Assembly (NCBI RefSeq): GCF_019923725.1
Contig: NZ_JAHXRI010000010.1
Span: 396,636-460,635, forward strand
Direction: 5' to 3'
Origin: Zwartia hollandica
GTDB lineage: Bacteria; Pseudomonadota; Gammaproteobacteria; Burkholderiales; Burkholderiaceae_B
DNA length: 64,000 nucleotides
Below are positions 23,736 through 33,305 of the stretch, in pieces. The notes beneath the pieces are model-generated. The model did not search any database and was not told the DNA's origin. It saw only the letters and a list, made by a program, of their open reading frames with translations. The position numbers and the translations under genes are program-made. Numbering within the stretch: position 1 is the first letter of the stretch; each line of letters opens with the position of its first letter.

Positions 23736-24592
23736 CGGAACACCTGCTTCCAACGACGCTCTACCAAGCGGTTTGCTAACAACGATACAGTCAAAACGAT
23801 CACCACTAAGAGCACAGCAATTGTTGCGCCCAAGGGCCAATTTAAGTTTGCCAAAAACTCGTCATAAATTGTTGTCGGCACAACTTTTAGGCGACGACCC
23901 CCAATGATGGCTGGTGTCGCAAACGCGCTCGCCGCTGACGCAAACACAATGAGGCCGCCTGACAGCACGCCTGGAATCACTTGAGGAAAAACGATTCGCC
24001 ACATCACTGTGAACATATTCGCACCCAAAGATTCGGCTGCCTGCTCTGTGGCGCGATCAAGTTTTTGCAGGGACGCCCAAACAGCGAGCACCATAAAAGG
24101 CATCAACACATGCGTCAGTGCGATCACGACACCTGTGAAGGTATAGAGCATTTTGATCGGCGCATCGATTAAGCCAATCATCAGCAAAGTTTTATTAATC
24201 AGGCCTTCGCTTCCTAACAATACGGCCCAACCAAGCGTACGCACCACCACTGAAATCAGCAGCGGCCCCAATACGACCACCATCGACACAGCGCGCCACT
24301 CAGACGACAGTCGACTCAACACATAGGCCTCTGGCACTCCAATGACGATGCAAATCAACGTCACAAGGAACGCCATACCGAAGGTACGCACGAAAATGAC
24401 ATGGAAATAATCATCGCTCAGGACCTCCGCGTAATTCGCTGAAGTCATCGTGCTACCCATCATCTGCGCAGCGTCGTAGGGGTAGAGACTCATCGACAGC
24501 GTCAACACTAAGGGAAGTGCGACCAATGCCAACATCACCAAGACACTCGGTGCGGTCAACCAGTAAGGCAGTGTGTTGCGTTGATCTTTCAT
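23732..24592 (-). CDS. ABC transporter permease, PotB-like
   Basis: A 286-residue permease beginning MKDQRNTLPYWLTAPSVLV, with about six helices and the EAA-type loop EQAAESLGANMFTVMWRIVFP. It is 3 nt from the ATPase gene upstream and overlaps the second permease downstream. PotB/PotC-type pairs carry polyamines, opines, sulfonates or metal complexes; the operon context favours an amino compound. Confidence 0.9.
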   Translation of the reverse strand: MKDQRNTLPYWLTAPSVLVMLALVALPLVLTLSMSLYPYDAAQMMGSTMTSANYAEVLSDDYFHVIFVRTFGMAFLVTLICIVIGVPEAYVLSRLSSEWRAVSMVVVLGPLLISVVVRTLGWAVLLGSEGLINKTLLMIGLIDAPIKMLYTFTGVVIALTHVLMPFMVLAVWASLQKLDRATEQAAESLGANMFTVMWRIVFPQVIPGVLSGGLIVFASAASAFATPAIIGGRRLKVVPTTIYDEFLANLNWPLGATIAVLLVVIVLTVSLLANRLVERRWKQVFR

Positions 24593-24595
24593 GCT

Positions 24596-25633
24596 TTACG
24601 ATAAATGACGCGCAATGACTCGCGCATGCTCAGTACGCCAACTCAAACCGACCTCATCCCCCTCCGCTACCGCTGGCAGCTCGACATTTGCTTGGGTGAC
24701 TTGAATCAGTCCTAGATCAGTTTGAATTTGAAATAACCAGTGATGCCCCAAAAACAATCGCGCGGCAACGCTCCCACGAAGGATAGGATCCGTTTGGACA
24801 AAGCCGATTTTTTCGGGACGAATGATGTAGTCGACATCGCCTTCACAGGCATCCGCCAGGCAGGGCAGGATACGCTCCCCCACCGCAATACCCAGTGCGA
24901 CACGCGCTCCTTCGAAGACGTTGGCTTTTCCTAGAAAGGTTGACGAGAAGCGTCCGTTAGGTTCCTCATACATCTCAACCGGCCGGGCTATTTGCTGAAT
25001 GCAACCTTTATTCATGAGCACCACGCGATCAGCAAGAGTCATCGCCTCGGCTTGGTCATGTGTCACCATGATTGTTGTGATGCCAACACGACGCTGCAGC
25101 GCGCGCAACTCGATTTGCATCTCTTCGCGCAGCTTTGCGTCGAGAGCGCCCATGGGCTCATCTAGAAGCAGCACAGGTGGCTGTATGACCAAGGCACGCG
25201 CCATCGCAACCCGTTGCTTCTGACCACCTGATAGTTCGCTCGGATAACGTTGGGCAAAGGCACCAAGATGCACGAGATCCAGTGCCTCGGAGACCCTAAG
25301 GGCCAAATCTGGACTTGGCACTTTACGCATCTGCAAACCGAAGGCCACATTATCGTGAACCGTCATATGCGGAAATAATGCGTAACTTTGAAACACGACA
25401 CCCAAACCTCGCTTGCTAGGCTTGAGGTCCGTGATGTCTTTTCCATCAAGAATGATGCTGCCAACCGTCGGCGGAGTGAAGCCGGCAACCATTTGCAAAG
25501 TCGTTGTCTTCCCACAACCCGACGGGCCAAGCAGACAAAGAAACTCGCCCTGCTCAACGGACAAACTGCAATCCTCCACGGCTGTGAAGTCGCCGTAACG
25601 TTTCACTAAACCCTTTAACTCAAGGAAAGCCAT
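24596..25633 (-). CDS. ABC transporter ATP-binding protein, PotA-like
   Basis: A 345-residue ATPase of the CUT2/PotA group with Walker A GPSGCGKTT, Q-loop VFQSYALFPHMTV, signature LSGGQKQRVAMARAL and Walker B LLLDEPMGALD. The last 90 residues form the TOBE domain usual in this group. It sits between the binding-protein gene (27-nt gap) and the permeases. Confidence 0.94.
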   Translation of the reverse strand: MAFLELKGLVKRYGDFTAVEDCSLSVEQGEFLCLLGPSGCGKTTTLQMVAGFTPPTVGSIILDGKDITDLKPSKRGLGVVFQSYALFPHMTVHDNVAFGLQMRKVPSPDLALRVSEALDLVHLGAFAQRYPSELSGGQKQRVAMARALVIQPPVLLLDEPMGALDAKLREEMQIELRALQRRVGITTIMVTHDQAEAMTLADRVVLMNKGCIQQIARPVEMYEEPNGRFSSTFLGKANVFEGARVALGIAVGERILPCLADACEGDVDYIIRPEKIGFVQTDPILRGSVAARLFLGHHWLFQIQTDLGLIQVTQANVELPAVAEGDEVGLSWRTEHARVIARHLS

Positions 25634-25660
25634 GGCAGGATCGTCCGTCTAATACCTTAG

Positions 25661-26695
25661 TTATTTCTCGACAACGCGATTCCAACGCTTCGTCCATTCA
25701 GCACGTTGTGCATTGATAATGTTGTAGTCCGCTGAGATTAACTTGTTGACTTTCTCTGGTCCAAAAACAACTCGCTCTGCAACCTTTGGGTCAAGCTTCG
25801 TGGTCTTATTGACAGGACCAAACCCAATCTCATTCGCCATTAAAGCCTGCACGTCCGCCGATACGATATGTTGCAAGAACTGTTGGCCCAGCTTTGGCTG
25901 AGGTCCACCTTCAACTACGCAGGCGGCCACCATCAGTGCAACCGCTCCTTCTTTAGGGTAAACAAACTGAACAGGTGCACCTTGATCAACGACAGACTGC
26001 ACGCGTCCGTTACCCCAAACAACTAGCGCAGCTTCGCCCGTTTGCATCATTTGCGCCATTTTGCCTGGCGAAGGCTCCCAAGCAACAACGTTTGGAGCAA
26101 CCTTTTTAGCCATCACCTCAAAGCCGGGGTCCATTTTTGCTTCGCTCCCGCCACTCAAGCGCGCCATCATCACAAGCGTGAGCAATCCATAGCCGTTGGT
26201 GATGGGTGGAATGACGACTTTGCCCTTATATTTCGGGTCCGTCAGGTCCTGCCACGAAGTTGGGGCGGGCCATCCATTTTTTGCAAAGATGTCTTTGTTA
26301 TAAGCGAGGCCTGTCGCGATATAGGCAATACCAACGGACTTATCACCGATCATGCGTGCGTTTGGATAGAGCTCTTTCACCGTGCCCGCTTCTTCAACCT
26401 TGGAACACAGTCCCTGCCCCACGGCTTGATACATCGGACCATCATCGATGATTGCCAGCGACATTTCTTGCTTTGCTTTTTGTGCTTGAAGCTTGGCGAG
26501 AATGTCAGTTGAGTTACCAGCGATGTAAACGACTTTGCTCCCCGTTTTCGCTTCAAACGGAGGAATTATCTTTTCTTTAAATAGCTTTTCGGTCGAACCA
26601 CCCGAACCACCCACGTATAAAGTCGTCTGTGCCGAAGCAAAACCGGCTGACAGGGCTAACACCGCTGCGCTCAAGACTGATATAGGTTTACGCAT
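25661..26695 (-). CDS. Periplasmic substrate-binding protein, PotD/AfuA type
   Basis: A 344-residue type II binding protein with a signal peptide cut near FASA-QTTLYVGG. The segment PPFEAKTGSKVVYIAGNSTDILAKL is typical of family 1 PotD/iron-binding receptors. The ATG at 26695 is used, since GGAG lies 6 nt upstream; a GTG at 26707 would overlap that site. First gene of the seven-gene uptake and oxidation operon and divergent from the LysR gene. Confidence 0.9.
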   Translation of the reverse strand: MRKPISVLSAAVLALSAGFASAQTTLYVGGSGGSTEKLFKEKIIPPFEAKTGSKVVYIAGNSTDILAKLQAQKAKQEMSLAIIDDGPMYQAVGQGLCSKVEEAGTVKELYPNARMIGDKSVGIAYIATGLAYNKDIFAKNGWPAPTSWQDLTDPKYKGKVVIPPITNGYGLLTLVMMARLSGGSEAKMDPGFEVMAKKVAPNVVAWEPSPGKMAQMMQTGEAALVVWGNGRVQSVVDQGAPVQFVYPKEGAVALMVAACVVEGGPQPKLGQQFLQHIVSADVQALMANEIGFGPVNKTTKLDPKVAERVVFGPEKVNKLISADYNIINAQRAEWTKRWNRVVEK

Positions 26696-26834
26696 ATTGA
26701 TCTCCACTGTTTAAAAGGCGATGTCGCAAGACGACGCCAGACTGAGGGTGAACTAACCAAATCATCCTAGACCTCAATATTGAGAAATAAAATGCAAATT
26801 AATGATGCTATATATGCTCAAATGTTATAGATCA

Positions 26835-26848
26835 CACCATAATTGGTG
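26835..26848. promoter_or_regulatory. Palindrome between the LysR gene and the transport operon
   Basis: CACCA-TAAT-TGGTG is a 5-bp-arm palindrome 19 bp before the LysR start in the 172-bp divergent intergenic. LysR proteins usually bind such T-N11-A type dyads to control both directions. Called by eye. Confidence 0.4.
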
Positions 26849-26867
26849 CGCATCGCGGAGATAAAGC

Positions 26868-27803
26868 ATGAAACCCATCATCAACCTGAGGCAGATCGAA
26901 GCATTCCGCGCAGTCATGCTGACAGGCAGCGTCGTGGGAGCCGCCAAGTTCATGAACGTCACCCAACCGGGCGTGAGTCGCACGATTGGGTTATTGGAGC
27001 TGCATTTAGGCTATGCACTGTTCGAGCGGCGAGGTCGTCGTCTGATACCGACGCATGAGGCCGAGTCGCTTTATCGCGAGATTGAGCCGATCTACAGCAA
27101 TCTTGAGCGTGTCAGTCATGTCGCACAAGATATTCGCTTTCAGCGCGCGGGGGCACTACGCATTGCAACGCTGCCGGCTCTCGCCCACTGGCTAGTTCCC
27201 AAAGCCATCACTCGTTTTCTCAAGACACGCCCAAACGTAAGCGTCTTTGTTCAAAGTTTGCCCTCTCGCCAGATCGGAGAGCTAGTGGCTACGCGACAAT
27301 TTGACGTGGGTGTGGTTGAGTTCCCCCTGGTCAAGCCGGCCGTACAGGTTGAGCCCTTCGCCCCCATACAAACAATGGCTGTTGTGCCCACAAGTCACCC
27401 GCTCGCCAGCCGTAAGGCCATTTCCCTGAAGGATCTCGCAGGCGAGCGCATGGTCATGCTTTCACAACACACCTATATTCGCTACCAAATTGATGACGCA
27501 TTTGCAAGCATGGGCGTCGCGCCGAAGGTTGTGATCGAGACACCGAGCTCCTCGATTGCTTGCGCACTCGTTGCTGCTGGCGCGGGGATCTCGTTAGTAT
27601 CGCGATGGACGGTCGAAACCTTCACGGGTGTGGATTTGGTCGCGATTCCCGTCGAGGAAACCCTCACGTCACGCTATGCGATTATTTATCCTGATGGGCA
27701 AGCACCGATGATGCTCGCGCATGCCTTTAGCGAAGAGTTACGCGCGCTGATTGCCGAGACCGACAAGACGGCTCTGAACCAACCAAAGAATGGCGCCGTT
27801 TAG
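26868..27803 (+). CDS. LysR-family transcriptional regulator
   Basis: A 311-residue regulator. The winged helix-turn-helix is at residues 4-62 (LRQIEAFRAVMLTGSVVGAA...TQPGVSRTIGLLE) and the periplasmic-binding-like effector domain covers about 90-295. It is divergent from the ABC/dehydrogenase operon and is most probably its regulator, with the pathway substrate as inducer. GCGGAG lies 7 nt upstream of the ATG. Confidence 0.92.
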   Translation: MKPIINLRQIEAFRAVMLTGSVVGAAKFMNVTQPGVSRTIGLLELHLGYALFERRGRRLIPTHEAESLYREIEPIYSNLERVSHVAQDIRFQRAGALRIATLPALAHWLVPKAITRFLKTRPNVSVFVQSLPSRQIGELVATRQFDVGVVEFPLVKPAVQVEPFAPIQTMAVVPTSHPLASRKAISLKDLAGERMVMLSQHTYIRYQIDDAFASMGVAPKVVIETPSSSIACALVAAGAGISLVSRWTVETFTGVDLVAIPVEETLTSRYAIIYPDGQAPMMLAHAFSEELRALIAETDKTALNQPKNGAV

Positions 27804-27839
27804 GGGCTAGAGCGGTCGGACCCTAGCGCCTGCTATTCA

Positions 27840-27924
27840 TGGTGCCCCGAGCCGGAATCGAACCGGCACGCCCTAAGGCCTGAGATTTTAAGTCTCATAT
27901 GTCTACCGATTTCATCATCGGGGC
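27840..27924 (-). tRNA. tRNA-Leu (anticodon UAA)
   Basis: An 85-nt class II tRNA with acceptor GCCCCGA/TCGGGGC, anticodon stem TGAGA/TCTCA around CTTAAAA (UAA), variable arm, T loop GGTTCGATTCC and encoded CCA. It is convergent with the LysR gene. Confidence 0.96.
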
Positions 27925-27976
27925 AACAGACAGAGGCGCCATTGTAGCGAAAGCGCCAAAACTGTTCAGAGAAGCC

Positions 27977-28330
27977 TTAGCAGGGAAAGCGGACAGGCAA
28001 AAACCGCATAATTGTGACGGCCGCTTTTTCTTGCAGATACTGGGGTCGCTCCATCGCCCACTTGATAAATTCCGCCAGCACCTCGTCGCGCGAGACGCCC
28101 TTGGGGGGCAAGCAGACGGTTGGGGCTGCCTTAGGGTCACGGCCCAATTGGTAGCCCTGATAGACGCCCTCGCCAAAGCCGTAACAAAACGTTTGAGATT
28201 CAATATCGGTGCGACTCTTGCACAATTGAATCATCGCCTCGGTCGTGACGCCTGCGGTAGGCACATTTTGTGCCAGGACTGTCGTTAAGGGCGATGCTGC
28301 GATCAGGATCATTGCTAAATATTTTTTCAT
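27977..28330 (-). CDS. Rap1a/Tai-like exported small protein (immunity-protein family)
   Basis: A 117-residue protein with signal peptide MKKYLAMILIAASPLTTVLA. The mature part has C-x12-C spacing (LCKSRTDIESQTFCYGFGEG) followed by CLPPKGVSRDEVLAEFIKWA and a terminal Cys, the pattern of the Rap1a/Tai family, whose founders neutralise type VI secretion peptidases in the periplasm. No effector gene is adjacent; many family members are of unknown role. It follows the DUF3300 gene by 43 bp. Confidence 0.7.
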   Translation of the reverse strand: MKKYLAMILIAASPLTTVLAQNVPTAGVTTEAMIQLCKSRTDIESQTFCYGFGEGVYQGYQLGRDPKAAPTVCLPPKGVSRDEVLAEFIKWAMERPQYLQEKAAVTIMRFLPVRFPC

Positions 28331-28373
28331 CTTGTTGACTCCAAGTAGGTAGAGAGTTGACCTGCTGCAGACA

Positions 28374-29555
28374 CTAGCGTCGGAAACCGCCACCAAAGTG
28401 TCCTCCGCCAAAGCCGCCACGACCACCACCGCCACCAAAGCGATCCCCCCCACCGAAACTCCTATCACCCCCACCGAAACTTCTGTCACCACCAGAGTTG
28501 CGGTCAGCACCGCCAAAACGGTCGCCAGAACCAGCATTGCGTTGGAACTCATTTTGCGCGTTCTGACGAGCCTGATCTGCACGCTGCCGCTCTTCCGGAG
28601 TCGCATTATTTTTCCAGTTGTTCACGGCACCTTGCTGACGGGCGAGATTATTACGATCCATGTCGCTTAAGTTGTTGCCACCAAAACGATTGCTAAGCGC
28701 AGCGTTGTTATAAGGGACCCCGTCACGATGGGCTGGATTATGCGCCCAGGTATTTGCGTCACCCACAAAATTCGATCGCTGATTGGCGACCGAGTTAAAT
28801 CGGTTGTTGAAATTATTGAAGTTGTTGTTATTGATCGTGATCGATCCCGCCCCCCAATGTGGAGTGGACCAAAGTGCGGCGCCGACGGCCATACCAACAC
28901 CAAAACTCATCAACCCCCATCCCGGGTTATACATTGGGTAAGGCGGGTAGGCTGCCCAAGGCCAAGCACCATAAACCATCATCGGGTTGTACGTGGGTAC
29001 ATACACAATCTGTGGATTGGATGGCACGATAATAATGTTGGCTTGTGGATCGCTCGATACCGTCACTTGCGAGTTCGAGCTTAAGTTACCAGCCTGCTTG
29101 GCTTTGGCGCGCAAAGCTTGCACCGCACGCATCAGGTCTTTGGGTTGCGCCAAGTAAGCATCACCCAATTTTTGCGTCCAGCCCAACTGGTTACCCATCA
29201 GATTTAATGCATCAGGAAACGTGACCAGCGATTTCACGCTGTTGTCCCATGTCTGAGGCTTGAGTGCCTCTTGCAATGCCGTGCCCGTTAGATGCGCGTT
29301 GTTACGCAACCAATTCGACGCCTCAGCGACCTCAAGCGGATAGGTCGAAGCCATCAACATTTGCGAGAGCAGAGAATCAGGATAGAGCGCGATCGACGAG
29401 ACAAGTGACTCGAGTTGAGGCTGCGTTAAATTCGCAGCCTGGGGCGTCGGTTGCGCAAAGGCGGGTGCGACCAACGTCGTGCTGACGAGCAACGTACCGG
29501 TCGCTAAAGCGATGGCTAACGCTGCCGAGGCAGCCGAACGAGCAAATGTGTGCAT
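28374..29555 (-). CDS. DUF3300 family exported protein with Gly-rich repeat tail
   Basis: A 393-residue secreted protein: signal peptide ending VAPAFA-Q, then the DUF3300 domain (LVSSIALYPDSLLSQMLMASTYPLEV...VYVPTYNPMMVYG, about 45-200), an Asn-rich region and a C-terminus built of repeated GGGDRSF/GGGDRFG units. Function of the family is not established; members are cell-envelope proteins. The Asn/Gly-rich half is probably disordered. Next gene is the Rap1a/Tai-like one. Confidence 0.85.
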   Translation of the reverse strand: MHTFARSAASAALAIALATGTLLVSTTLVAPAFAQPTPQAANLTQPQLESLVSSIALYPDSLLSQMLMASTYPLEVAEASNWLRNNAHLTGTALQEALKPQTWDNSVKSLVTFPDALNLMGNQLGWTQKLGDAYLAQPKDLMRAVQALRAKAKQAGNLSSNSQVTVSSDPQANIIIVPSNPQIVYVPTYNPMMVYGAWPWAAYPPYPMYNPGWGLMSFGVGMAVGAALWSTPHWGAGSITINNNNFNNFNNRFNSVANQRSNFVGDANTWAHNPAHRDGVPYNNAALSNRFGGNNLSDMDRNNLARQQGAVNNWKNNATPEERQRADQARQNAQNEFQRNAGSGDRFGGADRNSGGDRSFGGGDRSFGGGDRFGGGGGRGGFGGGHFGGGFRR

Positions 29556-29577
29556 GGAAGTCCTTAATTGCGTTGAT

Positions 29578-30636
29578 CTAGGCCAAGGCCTTAACGGCTT
29601 GGTAGATTTTACCGAACACTGCGTCAGCGTGGGCTGAATTTAACCAGCGAATAATCACAACCATCTTCAGCTCAGGCTCGATCCATGTGAAGGAGCTCCC
29701 AGCACCCACAGCAAAATAACTAGAAGCAGGCACGCTTGGAAACACTTTTTGCTCCCCGTTGAGCCACACTAGGTAACCGTAGAACGGCGCCAGCGCGCAA
29801 GGCACCTGCATCCGCTTGATCCAGTCTTCTGACAAAACACGCTTGCCTTGAGCCATTCCGTTGTCGAGCATCATCTGGCCAACAAGCGCCTGATCTTCAG
29901 CGCTCACAGACATGCCGCCCCCCCAATGCGTCCCCCCCGGCACTGATTGCACACGCTTACCTGCGATTTCAACCCAGGCGTTGTCATAACCAACCCATTT
30001 CCAGTCTTCACTCGCACCCACCGGACGCATGATCGCCTCGCGAAATACTTCCGGCAAGGGGCGCTGGAACAAATGCAACAACGCCAAAGACAATTGATTA
30101 ATACGGACGTCGTTGTACTCCCAATAGGTTCCAGCCTTTTGCAAGGGGCGAGCATCGCCCTTGACGCCGTCAGGCGCCTTGGCAAACGTCACGGCGCGAT
30201 AGCGGTCGACCTGATCAGGCAGACCAAACAGGGTGCCCTCCCACTCGCTCGTCTGCTGCAACATCTGCGCCCAGGTCACCAACGCGTTGTTACCCGAGTC
30301 AAAACCGATTCCCTTCAGTTTCTTGCCGATTGGCTCATTGACATCGGTGATCAGACCGCGATCAACGGCAACACCAGCTAACAGGGCCAGATAAGTCTTA
30401 GCGACGCTAAAAGTCACGTCCGCACGTTTAGGTTCACCCCAGGAGGTCAGGGTTTTCCCTTGCAATAAAATTGTTCCGGAATTGGGTCCGCGCGAATGCA
30501 CTGGACCATACAGCTTGTTATAGGGAGCAGGGTCCCCATGGTGCACACCCCAATTAGCACTTGTGCAATCCCGATCCCAGGTGCTTTCATGATCAATCGC
30601 AAACTGTACTGCTTGGTTGAGTGCTGGGTTCTGCAT
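29578..30636 (-). CDS. Serine hydrolase, beta-lactamase class C/esterase family
   Basis: A 352-residue protein of the beta-lactamase-like fold. The nucleophile motif is S77-V-A-K80, and YND at 174-176 stands where class C enzymes have YxN. There is no signal peptide, so it is more likely a cytoplasmic esterase or amidase than a true beta-lactamase. GGGGMSVSAEDQALVG and the SSFTWIEPELK segment follow the family layout. It is 22 bp upstream of the DUF3300 gene in the same direction. Confidence 0.83.
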   Translation of the reverse strand: MQNPALNQAVQFAIDHESTWDRDCTSANWGVHHGDPAPYNKLYGPVHSRGPNSGTILLQGKTLTSWGEPKRADVTFSVAKTYLALLAGVAVDRGLITDVNEPIGKKLKGIGFDSGNNALVTWAQMLQQTSEWEGTLFGLPDQVDRYRAVTFAKAPDGVKGDARPLQKAGTYWEYNDVRINQLSLALLHLFQRPLPEVFREAIMRPVGASEDWKWVGYDNAWVEIAGKRVQSVPGGTHWGGGMSVSAEDQALVGQMMLDNGMAQGKRVLSEDWIKRMQVPCALAPFYGYLVWLNGEQKVFPSVPASSYFAVGAGSSFTWIEPELKMVVIIRWLNSAHADAVFGKIYQAVKALA

Positions 30637-30791
30637 ATAACGCCTTGTCGTAATTGTTAAAGAATAGGAAGCAAAGATAACCTAATCAGAGAAGTTTGGC
30701 ACAGCACCTGCTTAGGGTTTACAGTTGCCTGAATGTTCAAATGACGGTTAAATGAATCTTTGTTTGCCATAAATCAAGATCGAGGAATGTT

Positions 30792-32351
30792 ATGACCACA
30801 GCAAGCAGCGCTCGCAAACTCCCTTCGGCCCACAGACCACTACGGGCAGGCCTCGTTGCCTGTGCACTCGGGTTGTGCCTGGCATTGGCTCAACCGGTTC
30901 TGGCTGGAAAGAAAACCGATACCTTGGGCATGGCGTACGACCAAACGCCAGAAAACATCGACCCCTACTTCAATAACGTGCTTATTGGCGTCATTATTGC
31001 GGCGAACGTCTGGGACACGTTGGTTTATCGCGACCCAAACACAAACGAGTACAAAGGGCAGTTAGCTAAAAGCTGGAAACAAATAGATGATCGAACACTT
31101 GAGTTTGAATTGCGTGAAGGCATCAAGTTTCATAACGGCGAAGAGTTTGATGCGGACTCAGTCGTCTTCACACTGAACTATGTCTCGGACCCCGCCAACA
31201 AAGCAACGACTCAACAGAACGTACGTTGGATTAAACAGGTCGAAAAACTCGACAAGTTCAAAGTCCGCATCATCAGCAAAGAGCCCTTCCCCGCAGCGAT
31301 TGACTACCTTGCCACCACACTGGCTATTCACCCTGCCAAATACTACAAAGAAGTTGGCCCAGCTGGGATGAACTTAAAGCCTGTTGGCTCCGGTCCCTAC
31401 AAGATCATCGAACACATCCCAGGCAAGTCAGTCACCTTAGAGCGCAACAAAGACTACTTCAAAGATTCGCCCAAGACACAACCAACGATCGGCAAAGTCC
31501 GCATTCGCTTCATCCCTGACCGCCAAACGCAGATGGCTGAGGTGATGTCGGGTGGTGAAGACTTCATCATGCACGTGCCGAAAGATCAGGCCGAAAAACT
31601 GAAAAGTATTCCGCACTTACAAGTTGAAAGTGGCAACACCATGCGCATCGTGTTTTTACAAATGAACACGCGTGATGGGACGCCAGCGCCTGAACTCAAA
31701 GATATTCGTGTCCGCAAGGCCATCGCGCACGCGATCGACCGTCAGGCCATCCTCAAGAATATCGTGGGTGGTGGCGAAATCCTTAATTCGATTTGTACGC
31801 CTTCACAGGTTGGCTGCACGAGCGAAGGCATCACGCAATATAACTACGATCCAGCGCTATCCAAAAAATTGCTTGCAGAAGCCGGTTTTCCGAATGGATT
31901 CACCGTTAGCATCAACGCCTATCGCGAGAGACCTCAGACAGAAGCGATGATCAACTATTTGCAAGCTGTGGGTATCAAAGCCAATCTCGGCTTCATGCAG
32001 TACGCAGCAATGCGAGATCTTGCCCGCTCAAACAAAACAGCCCTGACCCATCAGACATGGGGCTCGAACCTCGTCAATGACTTATCTGCTTCAACTCCCG
32101 TATATTTCGGCGGGGGTAGTGATGACGTTAGCCGCAACCCAGAGGTCATTGAGCTCTTGAATAAAGGCGATAACGCTGTCGCACTGAAAGATCGCCAAGC
32201 CTATTACAAAAAGGCGTTGAGTATCATTGCTGATCAAGCCTATGCGGTGCCGCTCTGGTCTTTGCCTGTGTATTACGTGGCAAGCAAGGATGTCAAATTC
32301 AAGCCCTACCACGATGAACTCGTGCGTTTCTGGGAAATGAGCTGGAAATAA
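30792..32351 (+). CDS. Peptide/dipeptide ABC transporter substrate-binding protein (family 5)
   Basis: A 519-residue family 5 receptor (DppA/OppA type). It has an N-terminal signal region ending PVLA-G and the diagnostic segments LAKSWKQIDDRTLEFELREGIKFHNGEEFDADSV-type and IRKAIAHAIDR-type (here VRKAIAHAIDRQAIL). First gene of a five-gene importer. GAGGAATG lies before the ATG. Confidence 0.93.
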   Translation: MTTASSARKLPSAHRPLRAGLVACALGLCLALAQPVLAGKKTDTLGMAYDQTPENIDPYFNNVLIGVIIAANVWDTLVYRDPNTNEYKGQLAKSWKQIDDRTLEFELREGIKFHNGEEFDADSVVFTLNYVSDPANKATTQQNVRWIKQVEKLDKFKVRIISKEPFPAAIDYLATTLAIHPAKYYKEVGPAGMNLKPVGSGPYKIIEHIPGKSVTLERNKDYFKDSPKTQPTIGKVRIRFIPDRQTQMAEVMSGGEDFIMHVPKDQAEKLKSIPHLQVESGNTMRIVFLQMNTRDGTPAPELKDIRVRKAIAHAIDRQAILKNIVGGGEILNSICTPSQVGCTSEGITQYNYDPALSKKLLAEAGFPNGFTVSINAYRERPQTEAMINYLQAVGIKANLGFMQYAAMRDLARSNKTALTHQTWGSNLVNDLSASTPVYFGGGSDDVSRNPEVIELLNKGDNAVALKDRQAYYKKALSIIADQAYAVPLWSLPVYYVASKDVKFKPYHDELVRFWEMSWK

Positions 32352-32386
32352 CGCGTTCAGCGCACAAGTAACACAGGTAGCACCCC

Positions 32387-33304
32387 ATGCTGGGATACAT
32401 CTCTAAACGACTAGGACTCGCCGTCCTAGTCGCGCTGACGGTTTCGATCATCGCTTACATGTTGCTCTATCTTTCCGGCGATCCCGCCTTGGCGATCGCT
32501 GGGGAAGGCGCGCGTCAGGCCGATATTGACATGGTGCGCAAAACCTATGGTTTTGATCAGCCCATCATCGTTCAGTTCGGGAATTGGGTACTCAAGCTAA
32601 TCAGTGGCGATCTAGGTACCTCGATCTATTTCAAGACAGATGTGGGGCCCTTAATCCTCAGCAAGCTCAAAACGACCATGTTGCTCGCGCTGTATGCACT
32701 CGCGTTTGCCTTGTTAGTTTCGGTGCCCTTGGGTGTTCTTGCTGCCATCTATAAAAATAGTTGGATCGATCGTCTGTGTCTTGCAGTTGCCGTGGTTGGC
32801 CAAGCCATGCCCAACTTCTTTTTTGCGCTAATTCTGATCATGCTGTTTTCAATTTCTTGGCGCTTGCTCCCGGTCTCAGGCAGTGATACTTGGCAGCACT
32901 TCGTTATGCCCGCAATCACGCTTGGTTATTACGCAGCGCCTGCTTTTATGCGTCTGATACGCGCAGGCATGATTGAAGTGCTTGGGGCGGACTATATTCG
33001 TACCGCGCGGGCAAAAGGTTTACCGACACGCACTGTCGTGTTTAAACATGCTTTACGTAACGCAATCGTGCCCGTGGTTGCGCTCGCGGCGGTTCAATTA
33101 GGCTTTCTGCTGGGTGGCTCGATCGTGATCGAAACGATTTTCGCGCTAGATGGCCTAGGCTACCTTGCTTATCAAAGCATCACACACAAAGACTTTCCAG
33201 TGACGCAAGTGATTGTGCTCTTACTTTCGGTTATCTATATCTTGTTAACACTGGCGTCTGATATCGCCAATGCTTGGCTCGACCCACGTATTCGGGTGGC
33301 CTGA
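32387..33304 (+). CDS. Peptide ABC transporter permease, DppB-like
   Basis: A 305-residue permease that begins MLGYISKRLGLAVLVAL and has the EAA loop DYIRTARAKGLPTRTVVFKHALRNA, standard for DppB/OppB. It follows the receptor gene by 35 bp and the second permease starts 1 nt after its stop. Confidence 0.94.
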   Translation: MLGYISKRLGLAVLVALTVSIIAYMLLYLSGDPALAIAGEGARQADIDMVRKTYGFDQPIIVQFGNWVLKLISGDLGTSIYFKTDVGPLILSKLKTTMLLALYALAFALLVSVPLGVLAAIYKNSWIDRLCLAVAVVGQAMPNFFFALILIMLFSISWRLLPVSGSDTWQHFVMPAITLGYYAAPAFMRLIRAGMIEVLGADYIRTARAKGLPTRTVVFKHALRNAIVPVVALAAVQLGFLLGGSIVIETIFALDGLGYLAYQSITHKDFPVTQVIVLLLSVIYILLTLASDIANAWLDPRIRVA

Positions 33305-33305
33305 C

